From the NCBI RefSeq assembly GCF_041262585.1, contig NZ_JBGCBZ010000011.1, positions 1 to 64,000 of the forward strand: a stretch of 64,000 nt of DNA. The letters run 5' to 3'. A program made the position numbers and the translations under genes. The notes beneath the pieces were generated by a model. That model had not been told where the DNA came from. It saw only the letters and a program-made list of their open reading frames with translations, and searched no databases. Positions 55,446-63,745 of the stretch are shown one piece after another. Source of the stretch: JAOEGB01 sp041262585. GTDB lineage: Bacteria; Actinomycetota; Actinomycetes; Streptosporangiales; Streptosporangiaceae. How positions within the stretch are numbered: the stretch's first letter is position 1; each line of letters starts with the position of its first letter.

Positions 55446-55813
55446 TCGGGGGTCCTTTGGTTGGGGGGTGCACGGCTCTGGCCGTGCGGTCGGCCGGGGG
55501 TGATCGGTGTACGGCCGGTTCTGCCCACTTGGCCGGGTGGGCGGAGCCAGGGTGGCGCTGACGGCCCGCGGCAGCCGGCCGAATGTGACGATCGGTAATC
55601 GCAAGGCGGATGTCTTACGATCACCATAGTTAGGAAACGTTCCTAACTTGTACGGGATGCTAGGAAGCGTGTCGCGCTCGCGCAAGACCCAATCTCGCCG
55701 CGACCTTGGATGTTGAGGGGACAGGTAAGCAAACCTTACCTTTTGGCCAGGGGTCAAGGGACGTGAGTGTTCGCCGCTTGATTGTTGTAAGTGCTTCTTA
55801 CTATCGTGACTGA
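55446..55813. promoter_or_regulatory. csn upstream region with a 21-bp ROK-type operator
   Basis: At 55628-55648, AGTTAGGAA, ACG centre, TTCCTAACT: perfect 9-bp arms. This is the form expected for the ROK-family repressors (CsnR) that control chitosanase genes in Streptomyces. A half-site TAGGAA recurs at 55661. The region divides csn from the broken ROK gene. Confidence 0.7.
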
Positions 55814-56263
55814 ATGGCCTACAACCACGCGACGTGGACCACCGTTCGCGAGACCAACGCCGCCGTGGTGCTGGAGGCCATCCGCCGAGATCCGCCACTG
55901 TCCCGTGCCGAGGCGGCCCGCGTACCCAGATGTCCAAGCCCACCGCGAGCAGCGCTCTTGACCTGCTGCTCTCCGCGGGATTGGTCCGAGAGGTCACCAC
56001 GCCGCCCGAGTCCCCGCATTACCGGGCGGTCTACTTCGAGCCCGTCTCGGACGTGGCATACGTGCTGGGCCTCGACATCGGCGGCCGCTTTGTCCGCGGG
56101 TGCTGGCCGACCTGGGCGGGGCGCTCCTGAACAGGCACGACGTGCGGATCCCGGGTTTGACCCTGCGCAGCCTGCTGGCCGCCGCCGTGCGGGTCCGCGA
56201 CGAGATCGCACAGGATCTCCCCGTCGAGTTCGTGGTGGCCGGGGGCTTAGGCCGCGTGCGTAG
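55814..56263 (+). pseudogene. frameshifted, truncated ROK-family repressor (CsnR-like)
   Basis: Divergent from csn. Frame 1 from 55814: MAYNHATWTTVRETNAAVVLEAIRRDPPLSRAEAAR. Then the same ROK helix-turn-helix continues in another frame (TQMSKPTASSALDLLLSAGLVRE... YVLGLDIGGRFVRG, the ATP/sugar-kinase-like start) to about 56097, and again in a third frame (VLADLGGALLNRHDVRIPGL...). It ends at about 56263, less than half of the ~380-residue family length. At least two frameshifts plus a 3' deletion; not functional. Confidence 0.8.
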
Positions 56264-56960
56264 ATGATCCGGAGACATCGGCTCGAGCGCGGACGACGAT
56301 CCGTCCGCGGTCTGAGTCCGGGAAGCGGTCGAGCATGGCGCGCAACTCGTCGGCACCGACGTTCGCGCCGAAGGGCTCCGTACCCGGCTCCAGACGCACG
56401 CCCTCCGCGAGGGGACCGGCGACGACGGGGTCGAAGCCGAGCGCGTCGACGAAGGCCGCGACCATGGCGAGGTCGTCCGGGTCGCCGGCGATCGCGATCG
56501 CCGCGCGCCCCGCCTCCCCCGTCGGTCGGGCACCGTCCTCGAGATCGTGATAGCCCATGTGATTGAACGCCTTGACCACCCGGGAGCCGGGCAGGAACGC
56601 CTGGACGATTTCGCTGGAGGAGGTGCGCGGGTCCGTGAGATCGTCACGGATTCCGTCGATCTCCCACCAGTAGTTCATCGCGTCGATGACGAGTTTGCCC
56701 CGCAGGGCCTCTGCGGGGATGCTGCGGTATTTGCCGAGCGGGAGGGCCAGAATCACGATATCGGCGCCGGCGGCCGCTTCGGTGGCGGTCGTCGCGACCG
56801 CGCCGGGCGTGAGGATCTCCACCGCGAGGGCGATCTTGGCGGGATCGCCCGATCCGGCGATGAGCACCCGGTAGCCGGCGGCCAGGGCGAGCCGTGCGAG
56901 CACAGTGCCCACCTTGCCTGCGCCCAGGATGCCGATGGTGCGAACGTCTGCGGTGTCCAT
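56247..56960 (-). CDS. NADPH-dependent F420 reductase-like oxidoreductase
   Basis: 237 residues from the ATG at 56960 with GGAGAC upstream. N-terminal Rossmann motif TIGILGAGKVGTVLARLALAAGYRVLIAGSGDPAK; KAFNHMGYHDLEDGARP and GAxIVILALPL fit the NAD(P)-binding family that includes F420H2:NADP oxidoreductases. Sits beside two luciferase-like genes, a pairing that suggests supply of reduced cofactor, by inference. Confidence 0.85.
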   Translation of the reverse strand: MDTADVRTIGILGAGKVGTVLARLALAAGYRVLIAGSGDPAKIALAVEILTPGAVATTATEAAAGADIVILALPLGKYRSIPAEALRGKLVIDAMNYWWEIDGIRDDLTDPRTSSSEIVQAFLPGSRVVKAFNHMGYHDLEDGARPTGEAGRAAIAIAGDPDDLAMVAAFVDALGFDPVVAGPLAEGVRLEPGTEPFGANVGADELRAMLDRFPDSDRGRIVVRARADVSGSSTHAA

Positions 56961-56979
56961 GTCGTCTCCGTTCACGACG

Positions 56980-58011
56980 TCAGCCGGCGAGGATGTCGCG
57001 GACCATCGGGATGACCTTCGTGCCGTAGAGCTCGACGGCGCGAAGGCGCGCACTGATCGGCACCGGGCCCACAGTGTAGATGAGGTCGAATCGGCCGACG
57101 CCGAGGCTGCTGACAGCGCGGGCGATCTTGCGGGCGACAGTCTCGGGCGAGCCGATGTAGAGGGAGCCGTGCGCGATCTCGGCGTCGTACTCCTGCCGGC
57201 GGACCGGCGGCCAGCCGCGCAGCGCGCCGATCCGGTCGCGCATGACGCGGTAGTGCGGCCAGAACACCTCGCGGGCCTCCTCGTCCGTGTCGGCGACGAA
57301 GCCCGGCGAGTGCATCCCGACAGGGTGTGCGGTCGTGCCGAACTCCTCGGCGGCGCGCCGGTAGAGGTCGATGTAGGGGGCGAAGCGCTCGGGCGCGCCG
57401 CCGATGATGGCGAGCATGAGCGGAAGCCCGTAGTGCGCCGTGCGGACGACCGACTGGGGCGAGCCGCCGACGCCGACCCAGGTGGTCAGGTGCCCGGACT
57501 CCGTCTTGGGGAAGACGTCGGCATTCTCCAGCGGGGCCCGGACCGTACCGCTCCAGGTGACCGGTTTCTCGTCGAGCAGCCGCGCGAAGAGCTCGATCTT
57601 CTCCTCGAACAACACGTCGTAGTCCGCGAGGTCGTAGCCGAACAGCGGGAACGACTCCGTGAAGGAGCCTCGTCCGAGGATGACCTCGGCCCGGCCGTTC
57701 GACAGGGCGTCGACGGTCGCGAAGCGCTGGAACACGCGGACCGGGTCGTCCGAGCTCAGCACCGTCACGCCCGACGCGAGCCGGATGCGGGAGGTGCGCG
57801 TGGCGATGCCGGCGAGCATGGTCTCCGGGGTCGAGATCGCGTACTCAGGGCGGTGATGCTCGCCGAGTGCGATGACGTCGACGCCGATCTCGTCCGCGAG
57901 AACGGCCTCGTCGAAGACCTGCCGGATGGCCGCGGCGTGTGACACGAGGGCGCCGGAATCGTCCTCCGGCACGTCACCGAACGTGTCCAGACCCAACTCG
58001 AGATCAGCCAT
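56980..58011 (-). CDS. LLM-class flavin-dependent oxidoreductase 1
   Basis: 343 residues. Bacterial-luciferase-like barrel: VLADEIGVDVIALGEHHRPEYAISTPETMLAGIATRTSRIRL, GRAEVILGRGSFTESFPLFGYDLADYDVLFEEK, TTWVGVGGSPQSVVRTAHYGLPLMLAIIGG. Closely similar to the adjoining 58004 gene, so the pair arose by tandem duplication. Its start overlaps the other gene's stop by 8 bp. Likely monooxygenase or F420/FMN reductase; substrate unknown. Confidence 0.9.
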   Translation of the reverse strand: MADLELGLDTFGDVPEDDSGALVSHAAAIRQVFDEAVLADEIGVDVIALGEHHRPEYAISTPETMLAGIATRTSRIRLASGVTVLSSDDPVRVFQRFATVDALSNGRAEVILGRGSFTESFPLFGYDLADYDVLFEEKIELFARLLDEKPVTWSGTVRAPLENADVFPKTESGHLTTWVGVGGSPQSVVRTAHYGLPLMLAIIGGAPERFAPYIDLYRRAAEEFGTTAHPVGMHSPGFVADTDEEAREVFWPHYRVMRDRIGALRGWPPVRRQEYDAEIAHGSLYIGSPETVARKIARAVSSLGVGRFDLIYTVGPVPISARLRAVELYGTKVIPMVRDILAG

Positions 58012-59053
58012 TGGTCAACTCCTTCGTGAGCAGCTCCCGCACACGCGGCGCGACCTCTCGACCGAACAGCTCGATCGAACGGGCACGGGCTTCGCGGGGC
58101 AGGTGCATGATGTCGTACTTGAGGTCGAAGCGGCTCAGCCGCAGATCCCGGGCCACGGTCGCGATCTTGTGCGCGACCGTTTCCGGTGAGCCGACGAAGA
58201 GCGCTCCGTGGTCGATCTCGGCTTGGTAGCGTTCGCGGTTCGGCTTGTAGAAGCCGCGTTCGTTCGCGAACGCGGTCATGACGGGCTCCCAGTACTGCCA
58301 CCAGGTCTCGATCGCCTCCTCATCCGTGTCCGCGACAAGGCCGAGCGAGTGCTGCCCGACAGGCTGCGCCGGGTGCCCGGACTGTTCGAGCGCTCGGTGG
58401 TAGAGGTCGACGTGGCCGGCGAAGCGCTGCGGGCGTCCACCGATGATGGCGAGCATGAGTGGCAGGCCGTAGCCGGCGGCGCGGAGCACGGAGTTCGGAT
58501 TGCCGCCCACGCCGATCCAGGTCGGGATGCCGCCTGGCCGCATCCGGGGACGGAGGCGCTGTTCGACGAGCGGCGCTCGGACCGTCCCCGACCAGGTCAC
58601 CGCTTCCTCTCGCTGGAGGCGCATGAAGAGGTCGAGCTTCTCCTCGAACAACCGCTCGTAGTCCGCGAGGTCGTAGCCGAACAGGGTGAAGGACTCGGTC
58701 ACCGATGCCCGCCCTAGCACCAGTTGGGCGCGGCCGTTCGAGACGGCGTCGAGGGTGGAGAACTCGTGGTAGAGCCGCACCGGGTCGTTCGTGCTGAGCA
58801 CGGTGACAGAGGTGCCAAGTCGGATGCGTTCGGTGGCGGTGGCGATCGCGGCGAGCAGCACCGGGGTGGCGGTGTCGTTGTGGCCCTCGCGGTAGTGCTC
58901 GCCGACGCTGAACACGTTGATCCCGACCGATTCGGCGAGTCTTGCCTCCTCCACGATCAGCCGGACCGTCTCGGCGTCGCTCAGCACGCGGCCCCGGTCA
59001 GTCGCGACCTCTCCGAATGAGTCGAGCCCAAGTTCCAAGGCTCTGGCCGTCAT
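58004..59053 (-). CDS. LLM-class flavin-dependent oxidoreductase 2
   Basis: 349 residues, first gene of the three-gene unit. Same architecture as the downstream paralogue: ESVGINVFSVGEHYREGHNDTATPVLLAAIATATERIRLG, GRAQLVLGRASVTESFTLFGYDLADYERLFEEKL, PTWIGVGGNPNSVLRAAGYGLPLMLAIIGG. The GEHYREGHN signature differs from GEHHRPEY in the other copy, so substrate specificity probably differs. An inverted-repeat operator lies upstream. Confidence 0.9.
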   Translation of the reverse strand: MTARALELGLDSFGEVATDRGRVLSDAETVRLIVEEARLAESVGINVFSVGEHYREGHNDTATPVLLAAIATATERIRLGTSVTVLSTNDPVRLYHEFSTLDAVSNGRAQLVLGRASVTESFTLFGYDLADYERLFEEKLDLFMRLQREEAVTWSGTVRAPLVEQRLRPRMRPGGIPTWIGVGGNPNSVLRAAGYGLPLMLAIIGGRPQRFAGHVDLYHRALEQSGHPAQPVGQHSLGLVADTDEEAIETWWQYWEPVMTAFANERGFYKPNRERYQAEIDHGALFVGSPETVAHKIATVARDLRLSRFDLKYDIMHLPREARARSIELFGREVAPRVRELLTKELTNG

Positions 59054-59109
59054 GGTCTCCTCCTGTCCTGTTCCGGGAGGCCCGGTACATCTCCGGGACC
59101 CTCAGGTGC

Positions 59110-59148
59110 TTGACGTGTCACTAAGGGAGTATATGGTTGACACGTCAA
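59110..59148 (-). promoter_or_regulatory. inverted-repeat operator upstream of the LLM genes
   Basis: TTGACGTGTCA at 59110-59120 and its exact complement TGACACGTCAA at 59138-59148, 17 bp apart; the minus-strand TATACT (59134-59129) between them is a likely -10. Repressor binding would cover the promoter. No regulator gene is adjacent. Confidence 0.65.
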
Positions 59149-59317
59149 TCAGGATGAGCTGGGCGGCGAAAACACAGGTGAGCGACGCAGGGCATTGCCG
59201 ACCGTCGAGGAGCTGCCTGTCACTTCAGTTGTGTAAAGATCGCTCGCTATAGAAAGCTTTAAGGCTGAGGTTAGGGCGGTTGGAAGTCCAAGCCGGTCTT
59301 GGTGGTAAACGCGGCGA

Positions 59318-59611
59318 TCAGGATGGACGGTACTGCCAGCTCCACCCGAGCCGGTGCAGCTGGTAGCACATCCCACCCAGCGTGTAGGACACCCAGAACC
59401 GCATGTTGACCACCTCGCGATCCGGCTCAGGGTCCAGCACTGGGTCGTCCCACCCGTAGGCCGCCGGACCGGCCTCAAGCTCGGCCTCCAGCACCGCCAA
59501 CTGCGCGTCGGTGAGCTTGCACACCGCACCGCCGGGCCCCTTGGAGGCCAGCGCGTCCCTGGCGCCCGCCACATAGGCACGACGCCACCGGTTCACCGAC
59601 ATCTGCGCCAC
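59318..59611 (-). pseudogene. IS630-family transposase fragment (N-terminal part)
   Basis: About 97 codons: MSVNRWRRAYVAGARDALASKGPGGAVCKLTDAQLAVLEAEL, then PAAYGWDD...RFWVSYTLGGMCYQLHRLGWSW, the helix-turn-helix arm of IS630-type transposases. No catalytic (DDE) domain follows. Ends in unrelated residues. Directly abuts the IS3 fragment. Confidence 0.7.
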
Positions 59612-59615
59612 CCGG

Positions 59616-59828
59616 CGGCTTGGCGGCCAGGGCGTTCAGCGCACCCGCGTCCCGGGCCTTACGCCATTCGAGAATGTGGGAGTGGTACAGCCCTTCGCGG
59701 CGCAGCAACGCGCCCTTGGCTCCGGGCTCGGTCGCCGCGTCGTAAGCCTCGACCATCGCCGGCTTGTACTCCGGGGTGAACGATCGCCGTTTCGGCCGGT
59801 CCGATCGCGGTCTGCTGCAGTTGGCCAT
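59616..59828 (-). pseudogene. IS3-family orfA transposase fragment
   Basis: From an ATG at 59828, MANCSRPRSDRPKRRSFTPEYKPAMVEAYDAATEPGAKGALLRREGLYHSHILEWRKARDAGALNAL: the N-terminal DNA-binding part of an IS3 orfA. It breaks off after AAKPPG, where the IS630-type sequence begins. No orfB is present. Confidence 0.75.
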
Positions 59829-59929
59829 GGAAGGAACCACATGGTCACCAGCCTGCCAGGGATGCGACAAGAGGGAGCGACCTGCGGTATAACGGCTGTT
59901 GCTGTCAGCGTTGCTGTCACTGGAGATCG

Positions 59930-59964
59930 AAAACGCCCCGGAGCGTGATCGCTCGGGGCGTTTG
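59930..59964 (-). terminator. hairpin after the tRNA cluster
   Basis: AAACGCCCCGGAGCG at 59931-59945 pairs with CGCTCGGGGCGTTT at 59950-59963 around a TGAT loop, with one bulge. It lies 17 bp past the tRNA-Phe 3' end and is probably the cluster's terminator. Confidence 0.75.
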
Positions 59965-59980
59965 GGCTGTTCAGAGAGGG

Positions 59981-60054
59981 TGGTCAGGGGCAGGGTCGAA
60001 CTGCCGACCTTCCGCTTTTCAGGCGGACGCTCGTACCAACTGAGCTACCTGACC
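59981..60054 (-). tRNA. tRNA-Phe(GAA)
   Basis: Minus strand, acceptor arms GGTCAGG/CCTGACC, T-arm GTTCGAC, anticodon stem-loop TCCGC-CTGAAAA-GCGGA with anticodon GAA. Discriminator A. Third of a Glu-Asp-Phe cluster, the usual actinobacterial order. The 5' end is at 60054. Confidence 0.95.
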
Positions 60055-60074
60055 TCGGCGGCTGCCGCCGTACG

Positions 60075-60149
60075 CGGTCCTGACGGGACTTGAACCCGCG
60101 ACCTCCACCTTGACAGGGTGGCGAGCACTCCAAACTGCTCTACAGGACC
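60075..60149 (-). tRNA. tRNA-Asp(GTC)
   Basis: Minus strand, acceptor arms GGTCCTG/CAGGACC, T-arm GGTTCAAGTCC, anticodon stem-loop CCACC-CTGTCAA-GGTGG with anticodon GTC. Discriminator G, as expected for Asp. Middle gene of the cluster. Confidence 0.95.
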
Positions 60150-60255
60150 TCTATGTTCGGAAGGTTTCCCTTCCGTGTTGTTCGGCTCGCCTAGCCTACC
60201 AGTTCTTCGGAGGTCTTCGACCTCTCGTTTTCCCGGTGAGCCTGACGCTCCGGAG

Positions 60256-60328
60256 TGCCCCCAACGGGATTCGAACCCGTGCCGCCGCCTTGAAAGGGCG
60301 GTGTCCTAGGCCGCTAGACGATGGGGGC
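60256..60328 (-). tRNA. tRNA-Glu(TTC)
   Basis: Minus strand, acceptor arms GCCCCCA/TGGGGGC, T-arm GGTTCGAATCC, anticodon stem-loop CCGCC-CTTTCAA-GGCGG with anticodon TTC. First gene of the cluster; its 5' end at 60328 directly follows the stop codon of the metallophosphoesterase gene, so the cluster may be read from that gene's transcript or from a promoter inside its 3' end. Confidence 0.95.
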
Positions 60329-61948
60329 TCAGGGCCGGTGCCCTGTTCCGTGACGTCTTCCGTCGGAGACCTCTGAAGCATAGGGGACGTTTGCCCCTGA
60401 TGCCAAAGCGGTTGGCGACGGTGAGCCTTTGATCGTTCCCGTTGGCTGCGGGACCTTCGTCGACTCCGGGAAAATTGTACGGCCAGGGTCAGGCTCGATA
60501 TGACGTTCGCATTGGATCCACTGCTCGCCCAGACCGCCGACCGTGATGTCGTCCCAGGCCTGCAGGCGATGGGTGGACTTGCTGAAGTAGAGCACCGAGG
60601 CCATGAGAGGCGTGGGCTGGTCCTGTTCGAGGCCGCGGAGACCGGCGCCGCCCGTCGATCCCTGGACCATCAGCCTCGTCCCCGTCCGCAGCAGCTCGGT
60701 GGACCGCTGGTGCATGTGGCCGGCCAGCACGAGCGCCACGGATCCGGAGAACCCCCGGCCCACCGTGGGGTCGTGGACCGCCACGATGTCGGCTCCGATC
60801 TTGTCCGGGGCCGACGTCGACGGTGGTCGCGGCCATTCCGGCGGCGCGAGCTCCACGGAACGGGAGCGGCCGAGGTTGTAGAGCGCCTGGCTGGAGTCGT
60901 CGGACAGCCGGACGGACTTGTCCGGCGTGAACCGGGGGTCGCCGATGCCGTAGATGTTCAGGCCCTTGACCGTCGCGGCGACATCGTCCAGCACGATCGC
61001 GTTCTTCTGCCTGGCGACCGCCCGCTGGGTGGTCAGGGAGTCGTGGTTGCCCCGGACGAAGACGTACGGCACGCCGAGGCGGCCGATCTCCTTGACGTAC
61101 TCGTTCTCGGCTCCGGTGCCGTGGTCGCTGATGTCGCCGGTGTCGATGATCAGGTTGACCTTGAACTGGTCCTTCAGCGACTTGATGACGTTCCAGCCCA
61201 CGGGGTTGATGTGCAGGTCGGAGACGTGCAGCACGCGGATGGTGTCCGGGTCGGGGTCGTAGATGGGCAGCGTCGACCCGGCCTCGTAGAGCCGTGACAC
61301 ATTTGTCACCAGTTTGGCCAGCTGTCCGCGGTACTCGGAGAACCGGCTCACGATCGACTGGGCGCTCCCGACGAGGGACGGCACGCCCGTGAGCAGCCCG
61401 GTGTAGCGGGGCTCGGAGACCGAGCGCGGATTGAACGTCACGGCTGACAGCCCGCCGAGAAGGACCACCATGACGAGGGAGCCGGCGCCGGTCCACGCCG
61501 CCTTGGAGAGGCGCCGGAAGACCACCAGGCCAGTCAGGAAGCCGGCGACCACCGCGCAGATCAGCGCGCGGATGACGAGGCGGCGCAGGCCGTTGGCCAC
61601 GTCGCTCTCGATCATCATGGGGAGCCGGTCGGCCCATCGCGGGTTTCTCAGGATCTGCTCGGCCGCGTCGGGATGGACGGCCTCGATGTCCAGGCTGAGC
61701 CGTACCGGGCTGTTGTGGCTGTTGAAGCTGAGCGTCCCGAGCGGGCGGACGTCCACGACGGTCTCGCCACTCCAGGAGGGCTGCAGGGACATCCCGATGT
61801 CCGCCGGGCCGACGGGCGTGTCCACGGACGCTCCCAACGCCAGCCCCAGCCAACCTCCGGCCACGGCGGCGAGCACGATCGCCAGGACCCGCGCCGCCCG
61901 GCCGCTACCGAACCGCCGGGCGGTCGCCTTCCACCCCGAGATATCCAT
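60329..61948 (-). CDS. membrane-associated metallophosphoesterase
   Basis: 539 residues. Two membrane helices near the N-terminus (about residues 18-40 and 130-160), then a calcineurin-like phosphoesterase domain: RVLHVSDLHINPVG, IIDTGDISDHGT, VFVRGNHDS and LAGHMHQRS are the five metal-binding blocks. Probably hydrolyses a phosphoester outside the membrane. Its start lies within the end of the upstream TetR gene (44-nt overlap) and its stop touches tRNA-Glu. Confidence 0.9.
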   Translation of the reverse strand: MDISGWKATARRFGSGRAARVLAIVLAAVAGGWLGLALGASVDTPVGPADIGMSLQPSWSGETVVDVRPLGTLSFNSHNSPVRLSLDIEAVHPDAAEQILRNPRWADRLPMMIESDVANGLRRLVIRALICAVVAGFLTGLVVFRRLSKAAWTGAGSLVMVVLLGGLSAVTFNPRSVSEPRYTGLLTGVPSLVGSAQSIVSRFSEYRGQLAKLVTNVSRLYEAGSTLPIYDPDPDTIRVLHVSDLHINPVGWNVIKSLKDQFKVNLIIDTGDISDHGTGAENEYVKEIGRLGVPYVFVRGNHDSLTTQRAVARQKNAIVLDDVAATVKGLNIYGIGDPRFTPDKSVRLSDDSSQALYNLGRSRSVELAPPEWPRPPSTSAPDKIGADIVAVHDPTVGRGFSGSVALVLAGHMHQRSTELLRTGTRLMVQGSTGGAGLRGLEQDQPTPLMASVLYFSKSTHRLQAWDDITVGGLGEQWIQCERHIEPDPGRTIFPESTKVPQPTGTIKGSPSPTALASGANVPYASEVSDGRRHGTGHRP

Positions 61949-62594
61949 GTCCTTCCTGACTACCCGAATTCGCGACCAGTCGCGCCCGCATGCCCTCCAG
62001 GATCAGGGACAGGCCGTGCTCGAACGAGGCGTCGCTCTGGGGGCCGCCGGTCTCGGCCATGACCGCGCGCAGGTTGGGGTACGGCGCGAGCCCCTCAAGC
62101 GCCTCCTCGAAGTGAGCGGGATCACTCAGCCCCCGTTCCCGATCCGCCTGCTCCTCAAGCACGAATCCGCCCAGAAAGCTCGCGAGCGTGCCGAGGCCCC
62201 ACATCGCGTCGGTGCCGCTGAACCCGGCACGCCGCAGCGATTCCAGGATGAGCTCGACGGCCGCGAGCGTTCCCTGGCCCGGGTGGGTGCCCGCGGTGAG
62301 CCGGACCACGTCCCGGTGCGAGTTGAAGATCCTCCGCTGGCCCCGCATCCAGCCAGCCAGCCAGCCCTCCCATGACTCGCCCTCGGCGAGCGGAAGGAGA
62401 GGGGGAGCCTCCCGCACGGTGATGACCTCGGACATCTCGTCCAGCAGCTCCTGCTTGTTCCTGAAGTGCCAGTAGAGCGCCGGTGCCTGCACGCCGAGCT
62501 CGGCCGCCAGCCGGCGCAGCGTCAGCCTGTCCAGCCCGACCTCGTCGAGGAGCCGCAGAGCCGTACTGACGATCTTGTCTCGTTCGAGGGCCAC
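61905..62594 (-). CDS. TetR-family regulator divergent from the ABC exporter
   Basis: 229 residues from the GTG at 62594; an in-frame TTG at 62618 adds 8. Helix-turn-helix: ALERDKIVSTALRLLDEVGLDRLTLRRLAAELGVQAPALYWHFRNKQELLDEM; C-terminal domain of the TetR_C type. Divergent from a DrrA-like gene with three similar operator boxes between them, hence a local repressor of the exporter. Confidence 0.9.
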   Translation of the reverse strand: MALERDKIVSTALRLLDEVGLDRLTLRRLAAELGVQAPALYWHFRNKQELLDEMSEVITVREAPPLLPLAEGESWEGWLAGWMRGQRRIFNSHRDVVRLTAGTHPGQGTLAAVELILESLRRAGFSGTDAMWGLGTLASFLGGFVLEEQADRERGLSDPAHFEEALEGLAPYPNLRAVMAETGGPQSDASFEHGLSLILEGMRARLVANSGSQEGHGYLGVEGDRPAVR

Positions 62595-62604
62595 GGTTGA
62601 CAGC

Positions 62605-62653
62605 TTAACGACGTTCAATCCATGCTTAACGTTGTTAAATTTAACGACGTTAA
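62605..62653. promoter_or_regulatory. three-box operator between TetR and ABC genes
   Basis: TTAACGACGTTCAA at 62605, TTAACGTTGTTAA at 62626 and TTAACGACGTTAA at 62641, each a near-palindrome of TTAACGxCGTTAA. The first two are 21 bp apart (two helical turns), the third 15 bp further. The third overlaps the ABC ribosome site (AAGGAG at 62652-62657). Confidence 0.8.
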
Positions 62654-62662
62654 GGAGATGGT

Positions 62663-63745
62663 GTGATCTACGCGGAAGGGATCCGCAAGCGGTACGGCCC
62701 GGCCGAGGCGCTGCGCGGAGTCGACCTCGACGTGCCCGCGGGCACGGTGTGCGGCCTGCTCGGGCCGAACGGCGCCGGAAAGACGACGATGGTACGCGTC
62801 CTCACCACGCTGCTGCGCCCGGACGGCGGTACGGCCCGGGTGGCCGGCTGCGACGTGGTGCGGGACGCCGACCGCCTGCGCTACCGCATCGGCCTCGCCG
62901 GCCAGCACGCCGCCGTCGACGAGCTGCTCACCGGCCACCGCAACCTCGTCCTCTTCGGCCGGCTCTACCACCTGCCCCGCCGTACGGCACGGCTGCGGGC
63001 GGACGAGCTGCTCAAACGGTTCGGCCTGGCGGACGCGGCCGACCGGCCCGTCAAGACGTACTCCGGCGGAATGCGCCGCAGGCTCGATCTGGCTGCCAGC
63101 CTGATCGTCTCGCCACCCGTGCTCTTCCTCGACGAGCCGACGACGGGCCTCGACCCACGGAGCCGGCTGGCTCTGTGGGACATGCTTCGCGAGCTGGTCT
63201 CCGAGGGCACCACCCTGCTTCTCACCACCCAGTACCTCGACGAGGCCGACCACCTGGCCGACCAGATCGTCGTGATCGACTCCGGGCGGGTCGCGGCCTC
63301 CGGCTCCCCGTCGGAGCTCAAAGCGAGGATCGGCGGAGACCGCGTGAGCGTCGTCTTCCGCGAGGCTGCGGACCTGACCGAGGGCGTCCAGGTCGTTCGC
63401 GCGGTCCTGCAAGGCGGCCCGGAGCAGCGGCTGGGCGACGAAGCGGACGACAGGCTGGAGATCGACCAGGGCGAGCACCGGCTGGCCGTCCCCGCCGAGC
63501 ATGGCGCCGCTTCCCTCATCAAGATCGCCGCGGCCCTGGACGCGGCCGGGATCGCCGTCGAGGATCTCGGGCTGCGCCGGCCCACGCTGGACGAGGTGTT
63601 CCTCCAGCTGACCACGCGACCGAACGGGCAAGAGGCCGACGGGGCGAACGGGGCCGACGGGCCGAACCGGCACGGGGCCAGCGGAACGAATGGGCACGGA
63701 GCCGACGGGCCGGCCGGCCGATCTGAAGGGATGACCGCGGCATGA
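62663..63745 (+). CDS. DrrA-type ABC transporter ATP-binding protein
   Basis: 360 residues from a GTG. Walker A GPNGAGKTT, Q-loop LAGQHAAVD, signature YSGGMRRRLDLA, Walker B VLFLDEPTTGLD and switch His region LTTQYLDEAD. C-terminal daunorubicin-resistance-type domain, then a long Gly/Asn/Asp-rich tail (ADGANGADGPNRHG, NGHGADG). Drives efflux with the downstream permease, which it overlaps by 4 nt. Regulated by the divergent TetR. Confidence 0.93.
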   Translation: MIYAEGIRKRYGPAEALRGVDLDVPAGTVCGLLGPNGAGKTTMVRVLTTLLRPDGGTARVAGCDVVRDADRLRYRIGLAGQHAAVDELLTGHRNLVLFGRLYHLPRRTARLRADELLKRFGLADAADRPVKTYSGGMRRRLDLAASLIVSPPVLFLDEPTTGLDPRSRLALWDMLRELVSEGTTLLLTTQYLDEADHLADQIVVIDSGRVAASGSPSELKARIGGDRVSVVFREAADLTEGVQVVRAVLQGGPEQRLGDEADDRLEIDQGEHRLAVPAEHGAASLIKIAAALDAAGIAVEDLGLRRPTLDEVFLQLTTRPNGQEADGANGADGPNRHGASGTNGHGADGPAGRSEGMTAA

